In this document: positions 1 to 7,841 of the stretch, piece after piece | Numbering within the stretch: position 1 is the stretch's first letter | How the letters are laid out: every line of letters begins with the position of its first letter | From: Methanocorpusculum sp. | GTDB lineage: Archaea; Halobacteriota; Methanomicrobia; Methanomicrobiales; Methanocorpusculaceae | Assembly (NCBI GenBank): GCA_029986195.1 | Contig: DALTYF010000008.1 | Span: 1 to 12,014 of the forward strand | DNA length: 12,014 nt | Reading direction: 5' to 3' | The notes under the pieces: model-generated | Told to the model about the DNA's origin: nothing | Databases searched by the model: none | The model's input: the letters and a program-made list of their open reading frames with translations, nothing else | Program-made: the position numbers and the translations under genes

Positions 1-1
1 T

Positions 2-238
2 CTGCCACAACCTACCTACAAGACCGTCACAGTTGGAGCCAAAGCAACAACCGCTCCTACCACCGTAAAAACAACCGCCACAACTGCACCAACAACCGCA
101 GCAGCAACCATGGAAGCAAGGGCAGCCGCCCTCTCCGCAGAGGACAGCCCCGTTCCCAACCCGATGGACATCATCGAAGAGTTCATACGCCTGCTGAAGG
201 TTATGCTGGTCCCGGACAACTACAATCTTGCCCCCTGA
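2..238 (+). CDS. C-terminal part of a secreted/surface protein with Thr/Ala-rich linker (partial)
   Basis: Only the last 78 codons lie in the window; the frame runs open from the left edge to a TGA. The first half is a Thr/Ala/Pro-rich low-complexity stretch (repeated TTAPTT-like and TTA units) typical of O-glycosylated linkers in archaeal surface proteins. It ends in a tail of about 27 residues beginning PNPMDIIEEF and finishing VPDNYNLAP. The next gene has a clearly related tail, so the two are probably tandem paralogues or partners processed in the same way. The stop is 11 nt before the next ATG and the stop codon itself forms part of that gene's ribosome-binding site, so co-transcription is likely. 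The N-terminal domain lies outside the window, so no function can be assigned. A role at the cell surface is inferred from the linker and the neighbour's signal peptide. Confidence 0.75.
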   Translation: MPQPTYKTVTVGAKATTAPTTVKTTATTAPTTAAATMEARAAALSAEDSPVPNPMDIIEEFIRLLKVMLVPDNYNLAP

Positions 239-242
239 GGTG
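236..242 (+). promoter_or_regulatory. Ribosome-binding site of the PKD gene, overlapping the upstream stop
   Basis: TGAGGTGA contains the stop of the preceding gene and a Shine-Dalgarno-like GAGGTG, 7 nt before the ATG at 250. It fixes the start of the PKD gene upstream of the in-frame TAG and suggests coupled translation of the two surface-protein genes. Confidence 0.5.
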
Positions 243-249
243 AAAAAAT

Positions 250-774
250 ATGAAGAAATAGAAATATCTTATCCCCCTAATCCTCCTCCTTGCAGCTGCG
301 CTCTTTGCATTCCCTGCAGCTGCCGCAATAACTGCTGACTTCTCGTACAGCGTTGACTCCTCCAATCCGCTGACCATCCACTTTACGGACAAATCAACCG
401 GCGGAGCCGGCAACTGGTTCTGGATGTTCAATGATGGTGGAAATGCTGTCTCAAACGAGCGCAACCCGACATTTACCTTCAGCAGTGAAGGTACTTACCA
501 GATATATCTCGCAGTTACGGATGCCAACTATAACGGAGAAGCTACCGTTCGCAAATGGATAACCATCAGCCGCAGCGGTATAACCGAGGATTCCGGCAGT
601 TCCTCCTCGGGTTCTTCCTCCTCAGGCGGAAGCAGCTCCGGTGGAAGTTCCGGCGGCGGCAGTTTCCCTGACATCTCCTTTGGCGGTATCAGCATCCCCA
701 ACCCGCTGGACCTCATCGGTGAGTACATCAAACTCATCCGGGTCATGGTAATCCCGGGCAACTACAACTTCTAA
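250..774 (+). CDS. Secreted PKD-domain protein with in-frame TAG at codon 4
   Basis: With the TAG read through this is a 174-residue exported protein. Residues 1-26 form a classical signal peptide: a basic start MKK[TAG]K, a hydrophobic core rich in Leu/Ala, and a cleavage-type AAAA before ITADF. Residues about 30-107 form one PKD-like beta-sandwich domain, with the W-x-F...N-D-G-G, N-P-x-x-x-F and G-T-Y-x-I-x-L-x-V signatures. Residues about 115-138 are a Ser/Gly linker. From residue 150 comes a tail starting PNPLDLIGEY and ending IPGNYNF, matching the tail of the gene upstream. The start is supported by GAGGTGA (236-242) at good spacing and an in-frame TGA just upstream. There is no ATG, GTG or TTG that would rescue the signal peptide after the TAG at 259-261; the next ATG (424) lies inside the PKD domain. 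The gene is therefore either inactivated by a nonsense codon or needs amber decoding. PKD domains usually mediate protein-protein or surface contacts. Confidence 0.7.
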
Positions 775-780
775 ACACTC

Positions 781-803
781 TTTTTGTGGCATCACCTTTT
801 TTT
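781..803 (+). terminator. Poly-T terminator after the surface-protein genes
   Basis: T5 at 781-785 and T7 at 797-803 follow within 30 nt of the PKD gene stop. Archaeal RNA polymerase terminates at such U-tracts without needing a hairpin. This separates the surface-protein pair from pyrE. Confidence 0.5.
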
Positions 804-869
804 CTTGGGATGTTCAGGAATAAAGGTGCAACGCCGAATCCTGGGAATACTTAATGTTCTTTCACCTCC

Positions 870-876
870 TATAGTA
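870..876 (+). promoter_or_regulatory. Possible TATA element for pyrE
   Basis: TATAGTA is centred about 36 nt before the pyrE ATG, which would give a leader of roughly 10 nt. A second AT-rich candidate (AATACTTAA, 846-854) would give a leader of about 35 nt and would include the AGGAG at 891-895. The sequence alone does not decide between them. Confidence 0.3.
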
Positions 877-908
877 CACAATATTTCATCAGGAGTTTTA
901 CGGAGATC

Positions 909-1421
909 ATGGAAAATCCGGTATTAGATCTGTTAATTCAATATAAAGCCGTGGAATTCGGGGATTTTACACTCGCTTCCGGTGCAAAAAGCAAATACTA
1001 CATTGATGTGAAGACGGCTATCATGCAGCCCGCACTGCTCAGCGAGATTGCAAAGGAAGTTGCCGGACACTACACCTTTGACGTGATTGCAGGCGTTGCC
1101 GTGGGCGGCGTGCCGCTCGCGGTTGCCGTGTCGCTTGCAAGCGGCAAACCGTGTGCGGTTATCCGTGCGGCAGCAAAGGATCACGGAAAAAGCCAGATGG
1201 TCATCGGCGACGTTGCCGGAAAGCATGTTCTCTTAATTGAGGACGTAACAACGTCGGGCGGTTCTTCAAAGTACGGCATTGACGAACTGCGCAAGGCGGG
1301 CGCCATTGTTGACGCGGTTGTCGTCGTGGTTGATCGTGACAACGGGGCTGAGGCACTGCTTGCAGCAGACGGCGTAACCCTGCATCCGCTGGTCAGGGCA
1401 AGTGAGCTGTTAAACCGCTGA
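909..1421 (+). CDS. pyrE: Orotate phosphoribosyltransferase
   Basis: PyrE transfers the phosphoribosyl group of PRPP to orotate, giving OMP in de novo pyrimidine synthesis. The 170-residue protein shows the family's N-terminal orotate-binding pattern F-x-L-x-S-G-x-x-S-x-Y-Y-I-D (residues 20-33), a VIR...KDHG loop (84-93) matching the flexible catalytic loop, and the PRPP-binding motif [14 protein letters not shown] (107-120) with the two adjacent acidic residues E111 and D112. The length is close to the compact archaeal form. GGAG at 902-905 sits only 3 nt from the ATG, while AGGAG at 891-895 is 13 nt away, so initiation from a short leader is also possible. purD follows after 25 nt that include a T6 run (1423-1428), so read-through is possible but partial termination may occur. 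Confidence 0.95.
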   Translation: MENPVLDLLIQYKAVEFGDFTLASGAKSKYYIDVKTAIMQPALLSEIAKEVAGHYTFDVIAGVAVGGVPLAVAVSLASGKPCAVIRAAAKDHGKSQMVIGDVAGKHVLLIEDVTTSGGSSKYGIDELRKAGAIVDAVVVVVDRDNGAEALLAADGVTLHPLVRASELLNR

Positions 1422-1446
1422 GTTTTTTACCGGACAGGAGATAGAT

Positions 1447-2745
1447 ATGAACATGAGAATACTTGTTGTGGGTGGCGGCGGACGGGAACACGCAATCACA
1501 CTCGCACTATCGAAGAATACCAAAACAGATCTGTACTGTGTCATGGGAAAGAAAAATCCCGGAATCGCAAAACTATGCCGTGAAGTGCTGATTCATCCGG
1601 AAACGGATGCGGATGCCGTCCTCGCATTTGCCAAACAGCACAATATTGAATATGCGGTTGTAGGTCCCGAGGCCCCGCTTGCAGCAGGCGTTTCCGACGC
1701 GCTGACTACAGCAGGCATCGGGTGCGTCGGCCCGTCACAGGCCGCCGCACGCATTGAGACGGACAAAGGATTTTGCAGAAGTCTGATGCAGAAACACGGA
1801 ATCTCCGGCTGCCCTGCCTATAAACTCTGCCGGAATCCGGAAGAGGCTGCCGGGTACATCCGGTCCTATCCGGGCGACCTTGCGATAAAGCCGACCGGCC
1901 TTACCGGCGGCAAGGGCGTAAAGGTAATGGGCGAGCAGGTTGACCGTGAGGGAGCAGTTGCCTACGCAATGACGCTGAAAAATCAGACGATCATCCTTGA
2001 AGAGCGGCTGCTCGGCGAAGAGTTCACGCTGATGGCGTTCGTGGACGGAAAGACCCTTGTCCCGATGCCGCTTGTGCAGGATCACAAACGTGCGTTTGAG
2101 GGAGACATCGGCCCGAACACCGGCGGCATGGGTTCCTATACGCTTGCCGGCCACACCTTCCCGTTCGTAACCGACGCGGATTACCAGGCAGCATTTGCCA
2201 TCATGCAGGCGACCGTTGCGGCGCTCGCAAAGGAAGGCTGCCCCTACAAAGGAGTGCTGTACGGTCAGTTCATGAATACGGCAGAGGGGCCGAAGGTCAT
2301 TGAGTTCAATGCCCGGTTCGGCGACCCGGAAGCGATGAACGTGTTAACCCTGCTCGACTCAGACTTTGTGACGATTGCAGAGCATATCGTTTCCGGAACA
2401 CTCACTCCTGCGGATGTTTCCTTCAGAAAACAGGCAACGGTCTGCAAGTACATCGTACCAAAGGACTACCCCGAACATCCGCATGCAGGAGATCCGATCA
2501 CCCTCGGACTGCATGAGAACACTATCCTCTACTACGCAAACGTGATGGAAGAGGATGGTGTCCTGAAGACACAGACCTCCCGGACGATGGCATTCGTCGG
2601 GGTGGGTGCAACCCTCACCGAGGCCGAGGCTGCGGCGGAGACCGCATGCCGCAACGTCTCCGGCAATGTCCGTCACCGGACCGACATCGGAACCGAGGCA
2701 CTGTTTGCGAAGAGAATTGCCCACATGAAGGAGCTGCGGGGATGA
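1447..2745 (+). CDS. purD: Phosphoribosylamine-glycine ligase (GAR synthetase)
   Basis: PurD is an ATP-grasp enzyme that joins glycine to 5-phosphoribosylamine in the second step of IMP synthesis. The 432-residue protein has the N-terminal [11 protein letters not shown] motif (7-17), the [11 protein letters not shown] motif (71-81), an ATP-grasp lysine region [14 protein letters not shown] (145-158), [11 protein letters not shown] (222-232), and the metal-binding [13 protein letters not shown] segment characteristic of the family. The start at 1447 has AGGAG (1436-1440) at 6 nt spacing; a second ATG at 1453 (residue 3) is possible. The 3' end overlaps the argF start as ATGA, indicating translational coupling. 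The glycine-ligase assignment is firm. Confidence 0.97.
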   Translation: MNMRILVVGGGGREHAITLALSKNTKTDLYCVMGKKNPGIAKLCREVLIHPETDADAVLAFAKQHNIEYAVVGPEAPLAAGVSDALTTAGIGCVGPSQAAARIETDKGFCRSLMQKHGISGCPAYKLCRNPEEAAGYIRSYPGDLAIKPTGLTGGKGVKVMGEQVDREGAVAYAMTLKNQTIILEERLLGEEFTLMAFVDGKTLVPMPLVQDHKRAFEGDIGPNTGGMGSYTLAGHTFPFVTDADYQAAFAIMQATVAALAKEGCPYKGVLYGQFMNTAEGPKVIEFNARFGDPEAMNVLTLLDSDFVTIAEHIVSGTLTPADVSFRKQATVCKYIVPKDYPEHPHAGDPITLGLHENTILYYANVMEEDGVLKTQTSRTMAFVGVGATLTEAEAAAETACRNVSGNVRHRTDIGTEALFAKRIAHMKELRG

Positions 2746-3659
2746 AAAAAGACTTTATCTCAATTACGGATCTGTCGTGCGAAGAGTACGACGACATTCT
2801 GACGCTCGCCGCACGACTGAAGCGTCAGCGGTATGCAGGTGTTCCCCACCCGCTGCTTGCCGGAAAAACACTTGCAATGATCTTTGAGAAGGCATCGACA
2901 CGGACCCGCATCTCCTTTGATGTGGGCATGTATGATCTCGGCGGATACGCACTGTATCTGAACTCGCGGGACACGCAGCTCGGACGCGGGGAGACGATCG
3001 CCGATACTGCACGGGTTATGTCGCGGTATGTCCACGGCGCAATCATGCGGACCTACAAGCATGAAACGATCACGGAGTTTGCAAAGTATGCATCCATCCC
3101 AGTGATCAACGCGCTGTCCGATAAGGAACACCCCTGTCAGATCATGGCCGACTCCCTTACACTCAAAGAAAAGTTCGGAGATCTCAACGGTCTGCGGATC
3201 GCCTGGATAGGTGACGGCAACAACGTCTGCAACTCGCTGATCATGGCCTCGGTGCAGACCGGGATGGAGATAGCGGTTGCAACACCGAAAGGATACGAGC
3301 CGGATCCGGCCGCCATCCGGTTTGCGCAGGAGAACGGCGGAAAGGTTGTGGAGTACGATGATCCGAAAAAGGCGGTTGCCGATGCCCACGCCATCTATAC
3401 GGATACCTGGATTTCCATGGGTGAAGAGGACATTAAGGACATGAAGTTAAAGGACTTCAACGGGTTCTGCCTTGATATGCCGCTTCTCAAACGCGCCGCA
3501 CCGGACGCAATCGTCCTGCACTGCCTGCCGGCCCACCGCGGCGAGGAGATCACGGATGAGGTGATCGACTCCATGCAGAGCGGTGTGTGGGATCAGGCAG
3601 AAAATCGTCTGCACGCACAGAAAGCTGTTCTTGTCCGGCTGATGGGACAGAACCTGTAA
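2742..3659 (+). CDS. argF: Ornithine carbamoyltransferase
   Basis: ArgF transfers the carbamoyl group from carbamoyl phosphate to ornithine, giving citrulline in arginine synthesis. The 305-residue protein has the carbamoyl-phosphate motif STRTR (52-56), HPCQ (130-133), the ornithine-specific DTWISMGEE loop (the SMG signature that separates OTCase from aspartate carbamoyltransferase) and [10 protein letters not shown] near the C-terminus. The ATG overlaps the purD stop (ATGA), and the protein start [11 protein letters not shown] matches family N-termini. The frame is also open upstream, but that part lies over purD and is not homologous. Placement behind purD is a cross-pathway operon; carbamoyl phosphate links arginine with pyrimidine synthesis, which may explain pyrE nearby. 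Confidence 0.97.
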   Translation: MKKDFISITDLSCEEYDDILTLAARLKRQRYAGVPHPLLAGKTLAMIFEKASTRTRISFDVGMYDLGGYALYLNSRDTQLGRGETIADTARVMSRYVHGAIMRTYKHETITEFAKYASIPVINALSDKEHPCQIMADSLTLKEKFGDLNGLRIAWIGDGNNVCNSLIMASVQTGMEIAVATPKGYEPDPAAIRFAQENGGKVVEYDDPKKAVADAHAIYTDTWISMGEEDIKDMKLKDFNGFCLDMPLLKRAAPDAIVLHCLPAHRGEEITDEVIDSMQSGVWDQAENRLHAQKAVLVRLMGQNL

Positions 3660-3713
3660 AAAAACACAATTCATTTTTTGCGGAACCGGCCCGCATACCA
3701 CGGGTATCCGTTC
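3657..3713. terminator. Bidirectional terminator region between argF and the MFS gene
   Basis: This is a 54-nt gap between convergent genes. For argF there is T6 at 3674-3679. For the opposite strand there is a run of seven A (3658-3664), read as T7. A weak hairpin (GCGG 3680-3683 with CCGC 3691-3694) sits between them. Confidence 0.45.
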
Positions 3714-5172
3714 TTATTCGCTGACCAGCAGATCCTCGCGTTTTGTCACAATATTCGGCACCGCCGCCGACAGAATCAGCGTCACAATCCCGCAGAGAAG
3801 ACCCAGGGCTGCGGTTGCGTGAAATCCTTCCACGAACAGGGATACCGAAAGATCACTCACCGCAACACCAATCGAAGCCGGAACCGCAAGGGAAAACACC
3901 ACCGCATACGCAGCAACCCCCAGAACCCCGCCGAGAAAATCCGAGGTTATCATCACCGACGTACCGGTACCGGCCTCCCCTTCCGGGGCATACTGCACAA
4001 TACGGGTCGTTGCAGGGCCGCCGGAGATCCCAAATGCAAGCCCCATACAGATGAGGGCAGGAATCAGTGCAGGGATGCCAAACGTCGGGACAATCAGCAG
4101 AAGCACCGCGCAGAAGGCAATCCGGCAGACCGCCGCAAGAATACAGGGAGTGCGGCATCCGATCCGATCACACCAAGCACCTACCGGAATCCCGATGAGT
4201 GCGGTAATAACCGAGGACACCATCAGCAGAAGCCCGGACACTGCCGCATCAAGACCAAGTGCCGTGTGCATGTAAAACGGCACCATATACATCACGCCCG
4301 GCAAACACCATACAGGTCAACAGATACGACACTGTTACCGCCGAAAACTTCCAGTGACGGAATATTCTGATGTTGAGCAGAGGGTTTCTGCTCCGCAGCG
4401 AATGCAGACAGAACACCGTCGTACACACCGCAGCCACTCCCGCAAAGAACACAATCTCGGGACGTGTCCAGCCGAACTCAGGACCGCGCTCAAGCGCCAG
4501 GATAAACCCTGCAATGGCAAAGAACAGCACAAATGTTCCGAAGAAGTCAAACCTCTCCAGCTTCGCCGGAACAACCGGGGCAGGTATTGCGGAACGTCCG
4601 AAAATAATTGCCGCAATTCCGATCGGCACATTGATCAGAAATATCCAGTGCCATCCAGCATATGCCGTAAGCAGACCGCCGATCGGGGGGCCGAACGTCA
4701 GTGCAACACCGCCCGTTGTCGCAATCACGCCCATACCAAGCCCGCGCATCCCTTCCGGCAAAAACCGGGTAACAAGCAGCGGAGCAGCAGCGGCAATCAT
4801 CGACGCGCCAAGGCCCTGCAGTGCCCGTGCGGCTATCATGCACGACAAAGTGGGCGACACCACACAGATAAACGAGCCAATCGCAAACACTGCGAACCCG
4901 ACCGAGAAGATCTGCCGGATACGCCCCTGATCGGCAATCTTGCCAAACGCCAGAATGAACCCCGCCATAATCAGAAGATATGCCATCACCACCCAGGAAC
5001 TGCCGGAGATGTCAACCCCGAAATCTCCGGCGATTACCGGCAGCGCAACATTGACAATAGAGCCGTCCAGACCGTCCATGAAGATAGCAAACGCTGCGAT
5101 TAAGAGAATCATCTTCTGGTGATGCTGGTTTTTGATCACGGCATACATCGGTTTGTCGTAGTACATTGGCAT
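3714..5172 (-). pseudogene. MFS drug-efflux transporter (DHA2/EmrB-QacA type), frameshifted
   Basis: After correction of one frameshift this encodes about 485 residues, the normal size of the 14-TM DHA2 family of proton-driven multidrug exporters in the cytoplasmic membrane. TM1 carries the diagnostic MDGLDGSIVNVALP motif. It is followed by ISGSSWVVMAYLL, the loop AFGKIADQGRIRQIF, GFILALERGPEFGW in the middle, and VGAWCDRIG in the second half. Reading breaks at about 4297-4300: the N-terminal frame runs ...LLTCMVFAG then goes out of phase, while the C-terminal frame resumes with VMYMVPFYMHTALGLD. Removing one base from the GGGC (coding strand) restores a continuous protein. The start at 5172 (or 5166) was preferred over 5241, because the extra N-terminal 23 residues are not transporter-like and would cover the promoter. 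Function is lost unless the extra base is a sequence error or is bypassed. The substrate is unknown. Confidence 0.8.
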
Positions 5173-5215
5173 TTTTCCATAATCAACCCGGCGGGATACC
5201 TGCACCGTCCCCACG

Positions 5216-5222
5216 TATATAT
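5216..5222. promoter_or_regulatory. Shared near-palindromic TATA element for MFS gene and marC
   Basis: TATATAT sits in the 80-nt gap between the divergent MFS and marC starts. It is centred 34 nt before the marC ATG (predicted leader about 10 nt) and 47 nt before the MFS ATG (leader about 20 nt). No other AT-rich box is present in the gap, so both genes may use this one. Confidence 0.45.
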
Positions 5223-5252
5223 CACAGGAAGACCCATTCACTAATTACATCT

Positions 5253-5915
5253 ATGCTGGGGATACTCACTTCCATTATTTCAGCGGCAATCACGCTGTTT
5301 ATCATTCTGGACCCGCTGCTGTCCACATCGATGTTTATCGATCTGACACGCGGTCTCTCTGGAAAAGAGGTGCTGAAACAGGCAGGTATCGCAACAGCAG
5401 TAGCCGGAGCACTGATGCTGGTGTTTCTGGTGTTCAACGACGTCATCTTCTCCATTCTCAACATTGAACTGGAAAGTTTCAAGGTTGCGGGCGGAATTAT
5501 CCTCTTCATTCTTGGTCTGCAGATTGTACTGGGACTTGAAATAGGCGGAAAAGCTGCGCATGAAGCACGGGCGGAACAGGCACGGGGCGGCGCGGAACTC
5601 CTCCCCGGTACCGTCCGGAAGTCCATGGCAGGCGTCATCATCGGAACGCCGATCATGTGTGGTCCCGGAACGATCACGACCGTCATGATCATCGGCTCGC
5701 AGTACGGCATTCTGATAACCGCAGCGGCTATTGTTCTTGCCCTGCTGGTCATCTGGATTCTCCTGGAGTTCTCCTCGCGGATTACCGCCCTTCTTGGCGA
5801 GACCGTAATAGTAATTCTGTCCAAGATTGTAGGACTGCTGCTCACGGCGATTGCGGTCCACACGATCTGGAGCGGGGTTGTAGGCCTTATCGGACTGACG
5901 GCGGCGGGTCTCTGA
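5253..5915 (+). CDS. marC: MarC family integral membrane protein
   Basis: MarC/UPF0056 (NAAT) proteins are six-helix inner-membrane proteins. Some members have been linked to neutral amino-acid transport, but the role of most is unsettled; the old link to multiple antibiotic resistance was withdrawn. The 220-residue protein shows the expected pattern of hydrophobic helices: SIISAAITLFIILDPL, the GIATAVAGALMLVFLVF segment, FKVAGGIILFILGLQIVLG, then the family's central region ending GTPIMCGPGTITTVM (the PL..GPG..T signature), and two C-terminal helices. The ATG at 5253 was chosen because the frame upstream is non-homologous and overlaps the promoter. There is no Shine-Dalgarno, consistent with a very short leader. 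The next gene begins 1 nt after the stop, so they are co-transcribed. Confidence 0.88.
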   Translation: MLGILTSIISAAITLFIILDPLLSTSMFIDLTRGLSGKEVLKQAGIATAVAGALMLVFLVFNDVIFSILNIELESFKVAGGIILFILGLQIVLGLEIGGKAAHEARAEQARGGAELLPGTVRKSMAGVIIGTPIMCGPGTITTVMIIGSQYGILITAAAIVLALLVIWILLEFSSRITALLGETVIVILSKIVGLLLTAIAVHTIWSGVVGLIGLTAAGL

Positions 5916-5916
5916 G

Positions 5917-6588
5917 ATGGTAGTTTTCCGGCCTGAACTGACCGAGGTCATCGTGTTTGATCTTGAGGCACTTGTCCCTCCCTGTGATCGGAAACGGAAA
6001 CACGGCGCATCACTTGCGGTCAATCCCTACCGTGAGGGACATACGCTGCTCGGCGGGGTAATCTACCGCGCCCGGCCGCTTGAAGGTGTGGTTGTCGAGG
6101 ATTTTACCCATCACTGGATATGGCGGGACGGCTCGGAAGAGGAGGTGGTAAAACATCTCTTTGCGGTCTTTGCGGATGCCTGGAAGCACATCTCCGCAAA
6201 GAAACGCATTCACTGTGACCCGCTTGTCCTCGGAGTCGGCATTTCCACGTTTGATCTGCCGTTCCTTGCAGCAAAATGCCAGGAGTACGCGGTTGCCCCG
6301 CCCGAGGTCATCTATGAGACCGTCTGCAAACTGCGGGTAGTTGATCTGGCAACCGCCGGTATCGGATTTTTGCGGATTCCGCGTCCGGTGCTTCACCCGT
6401 GTACACACAACGAGCTTGCCAACGGATTTCTCGGAGACCGCGACCAGAAACCGACCGGAAAACGGGTCTGGGACATGGCGGACGAAAAGGAGTATGCATC
6501 AATTGAGGAGCGGTGCGAGGGTGAAGTACGGGAGATGGTTGCGCTGATGCATGCAATGACGACTCAGTGCCAAAAAAACGGGGAGTGA
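5917..6588 (+). CDS. Predicted DEDD-type 3'-5' exonuclease-like protein
   Basis: The 223-residue soluble protein fits an RNase H-like fold of the DnaQ/PolB-exonuclease type. Motif I is VIVFDLEAL (D15, E17), motif II is GISTFDLPFL (D113), a VVDL strand follows (D143), and the C-terminal motif III region is IEERCEGEV (196-204), where the expected Asp of YCxxDV appears as E203. This layout (DxE, then FDxPFL, then a C-terminal helix with an acid) resembles the PolB-exonuclease-like predicted nucleases. The acid replacement and loss of the motif III Tyr mean activity is uncertain. The ATG lies 1 nt after the marC stop, so it is probably translated from the marC transcript. It converges on hisD with a 2-nt gap. 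The assignment rests on motifs only, and the substrate is unknown. Confidence 0.55.
   Translation: MVVFRPELTEVIVFDLEALVPPCDRKRKHGASLAVNPYREGHTLLGGVIYRARPLEGVVVEDFTHHWIWRDGSEEEVVKHLFAVFADAWKHISAKKRIHCDPLVLGVGISTFDLPFLAAKCQEYAVAPPEVIYETVCKLRVVDLATAGIGFLRIPRPVLHPCTHNELANGFLGDRDQKPTGKRVWDMADEKEYASIEERCEGEVREMVALMHAMTTQCQKNGE
6572..6578 (-). terminator. Poly-T terminator for hisD
   Basis: Seven A on the + strand, read as T7 on the - strand, lie 13 nt beyond the hisD stop and inside the 3' end of the convergent exonuclease-like gene. Confidence 0.4.
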
Positions 6589-6590
6589 AG

Positions 6591-7841
6591 TTATTCTCTG
6601 CGGACGCGGACCGAGTTCGCGTGAGCCGCAAGTCCTTCGGCGGTTGCGAGGGTTTCGATCACATCACCGATGGTCTCAAGTCCTTCGCGAGTGACAATCT
6701 GCACCTGTGACCGCTTCATGAAATGGTTGACATCAAGGGCCGAGTAGCTTTTTGCATAGCCTGCCGTCGGGAGTACATGGTTTGTTCCCGATGCATAGTC
6801 ACCGCAGGCGACCGGCGTGTAAGGGCCGATGAAGATTGAACCCGCATGGCGGATACCGGAAAGTGTTGCAAGCGGGTCCGCCGTCTGGATAGACAGGTGT
6901 TCGGGAGCGATGCGGTTCATCAGAAGAACTGCCTCATCCATGTCCTCTGCGATCACATAACCGGAATGGGCAAGGGCTTTTTCCATAATTTCACGGCGGG
7001 GTGCGGCTGCAATCTGCACGGCGATCTCCTCTCCGACGGCGGCGGCAAGACTCTCGCTGTCGGTCACCAGCACACAGGCAGCGTTTGGATCATGTTCTGC
7101 CTGGGCTAACACATCAGCCGCAACAAAGGCCGGTTCTGCGGAAGAGTCGGCGATGATACCGATCTCGCTTGGCCCTGCCGGGAAGTCGATGTCGGCGTAT
7201 TCGCGCAGCATCATCTTTGCCTGGGTGACAAAGACATTGCCGGGGCCGACGATCTTCTGTACTGGTCTGATGGTTTTGGTTCCCAGAGCCATTGCTGCAA
7301 CTGCCTGGGCGCCGCCCACCTGATATGCCTCATCAACACCGGCAATATCGAGGGCCACCAGCGTCAGCGGGTTTACCGGCGGAGGCGTGCAGACGACAAT
7401 CTCCGGAACACCTGCGACCCGGGCTGCAACGGTCGTCATCAGAACGGTGGACGGATAGGCCGCGCGGCCTCCGGGGATGTAGGCACCGACACGATCAAGC
7501 GGTGTGGTCTTGACGCCGAGAGTGATTCCCGGCTCCGTTTCCTCAAGCCAGAGCGTCTTACTCTTCTGCAGTTCATGGAACTGGGTAATGCGGGCTTCTG
7601 CTTCGATCAGTGCCTGCACCAGTTCGGGCGCAACCTGATCATAGGCCGCATCGATCTCCTCCTGCGGGATACGGAGCGAATCAAGTTTCTGATGGTCAAA
7701 TTTTTCCGTGAGGGCAAACAGTGCGGCATCACCGTTTGTCTTTACGTCTTCGATGATCGTGTTCACGGTGTCTTTGACGTCAGAGAGGGAGCCTCTCCGC
7801 ATACCAATCCATGACTCAACCGAGAGCGGCTGCCAAAACAT
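6591..7841 (-). CDS. hisD: Histidinol dehydrogenase
   Basis: HisD carries out the last two NAD-dependent oxidations of histidine synthesis, from L-histidinol through histidinal to histidine, using zinc. The 416-residue protein, near the usual length, has the DRVGAYIPGGRAAYPSTVLM motif (nucleotide side), YQVGGAQAVAAMALGT, the KIVGPGNVFV motif, DFPAGPSEIGII, AQAEHDPNA (zinc ligand region), and RIAPEHLSIQ with the catalytic Glu-His pair. The start at 7841 has no Shine-Dalgarno; a weak TATA-like AATAGTAT lies about 27 nt upstream, suggesting a leaderless message. A later ATG at residue 14 is possible but would remove conserved N-terminal sequence. It stands alone, away from other his genes, as is common in archaea. 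Confidence 0.97.
   Translation of the reverse strand: MFWQPLSVESWIGMRRGSLSDVKDTVNTIIEDVKTNGDAALFALTEKFDHQKLDSLRIPQEEIDAAYDQVAPELVQALIEAEARITQFHELQKSKTLWLEETEPGITLGVKTTPLDRVGAYIPGGRAAYPSTVLMTTVAARVAGVPEIVVCTPPPVNPLTLVALDIAGVDEAYQVGGAQAVAAMALGTKTIRPVQKIVGPGNVFVTQAKMMLREYADIDFPAGPSEIGIIADSSAEPAFVAADVLAQAEHDPNAACVLVTDSESLAAAVGEEIAVQIAAAPRREIMEKALAHSGYVIAEDMDEAVLLMNRIAPEHLSIQTADPLATLSGIRHAGSIFIGPYTPVACGDYASGTNHVLPTAGYAKSYSALDVNHFMKRSQVQIVTREGLETIGDVIETLATAEGLAAHANSVRVRRE

Noticed and set aside
148..774. Archaeosortase-type sorting signal (PGF-CTERM or similar) in the surface proteins
   Set aside because: The tails lack the PGF/PEF motif, a full membrane helix and a terminal basic cluster.
2646..2741. 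Upstream extension of argF in the same frame
   Set aside because: It lies fully over purD, and the added 32 residues are not OTCase-like; the ATGA overlap start fits the family N-terminus.
3678..5103. Long open frames antisense to the MFS gene
   Set aside because: The translations are Arg/His/Pro/Gln-rich shadows of the transporter frame without domain features.
5166..5252. Upstream extension of marC in the same frame
   Set aside because: It would cover the TATA element and overlap the opposite gene's start; the added residues are not a MarC N-terminus.
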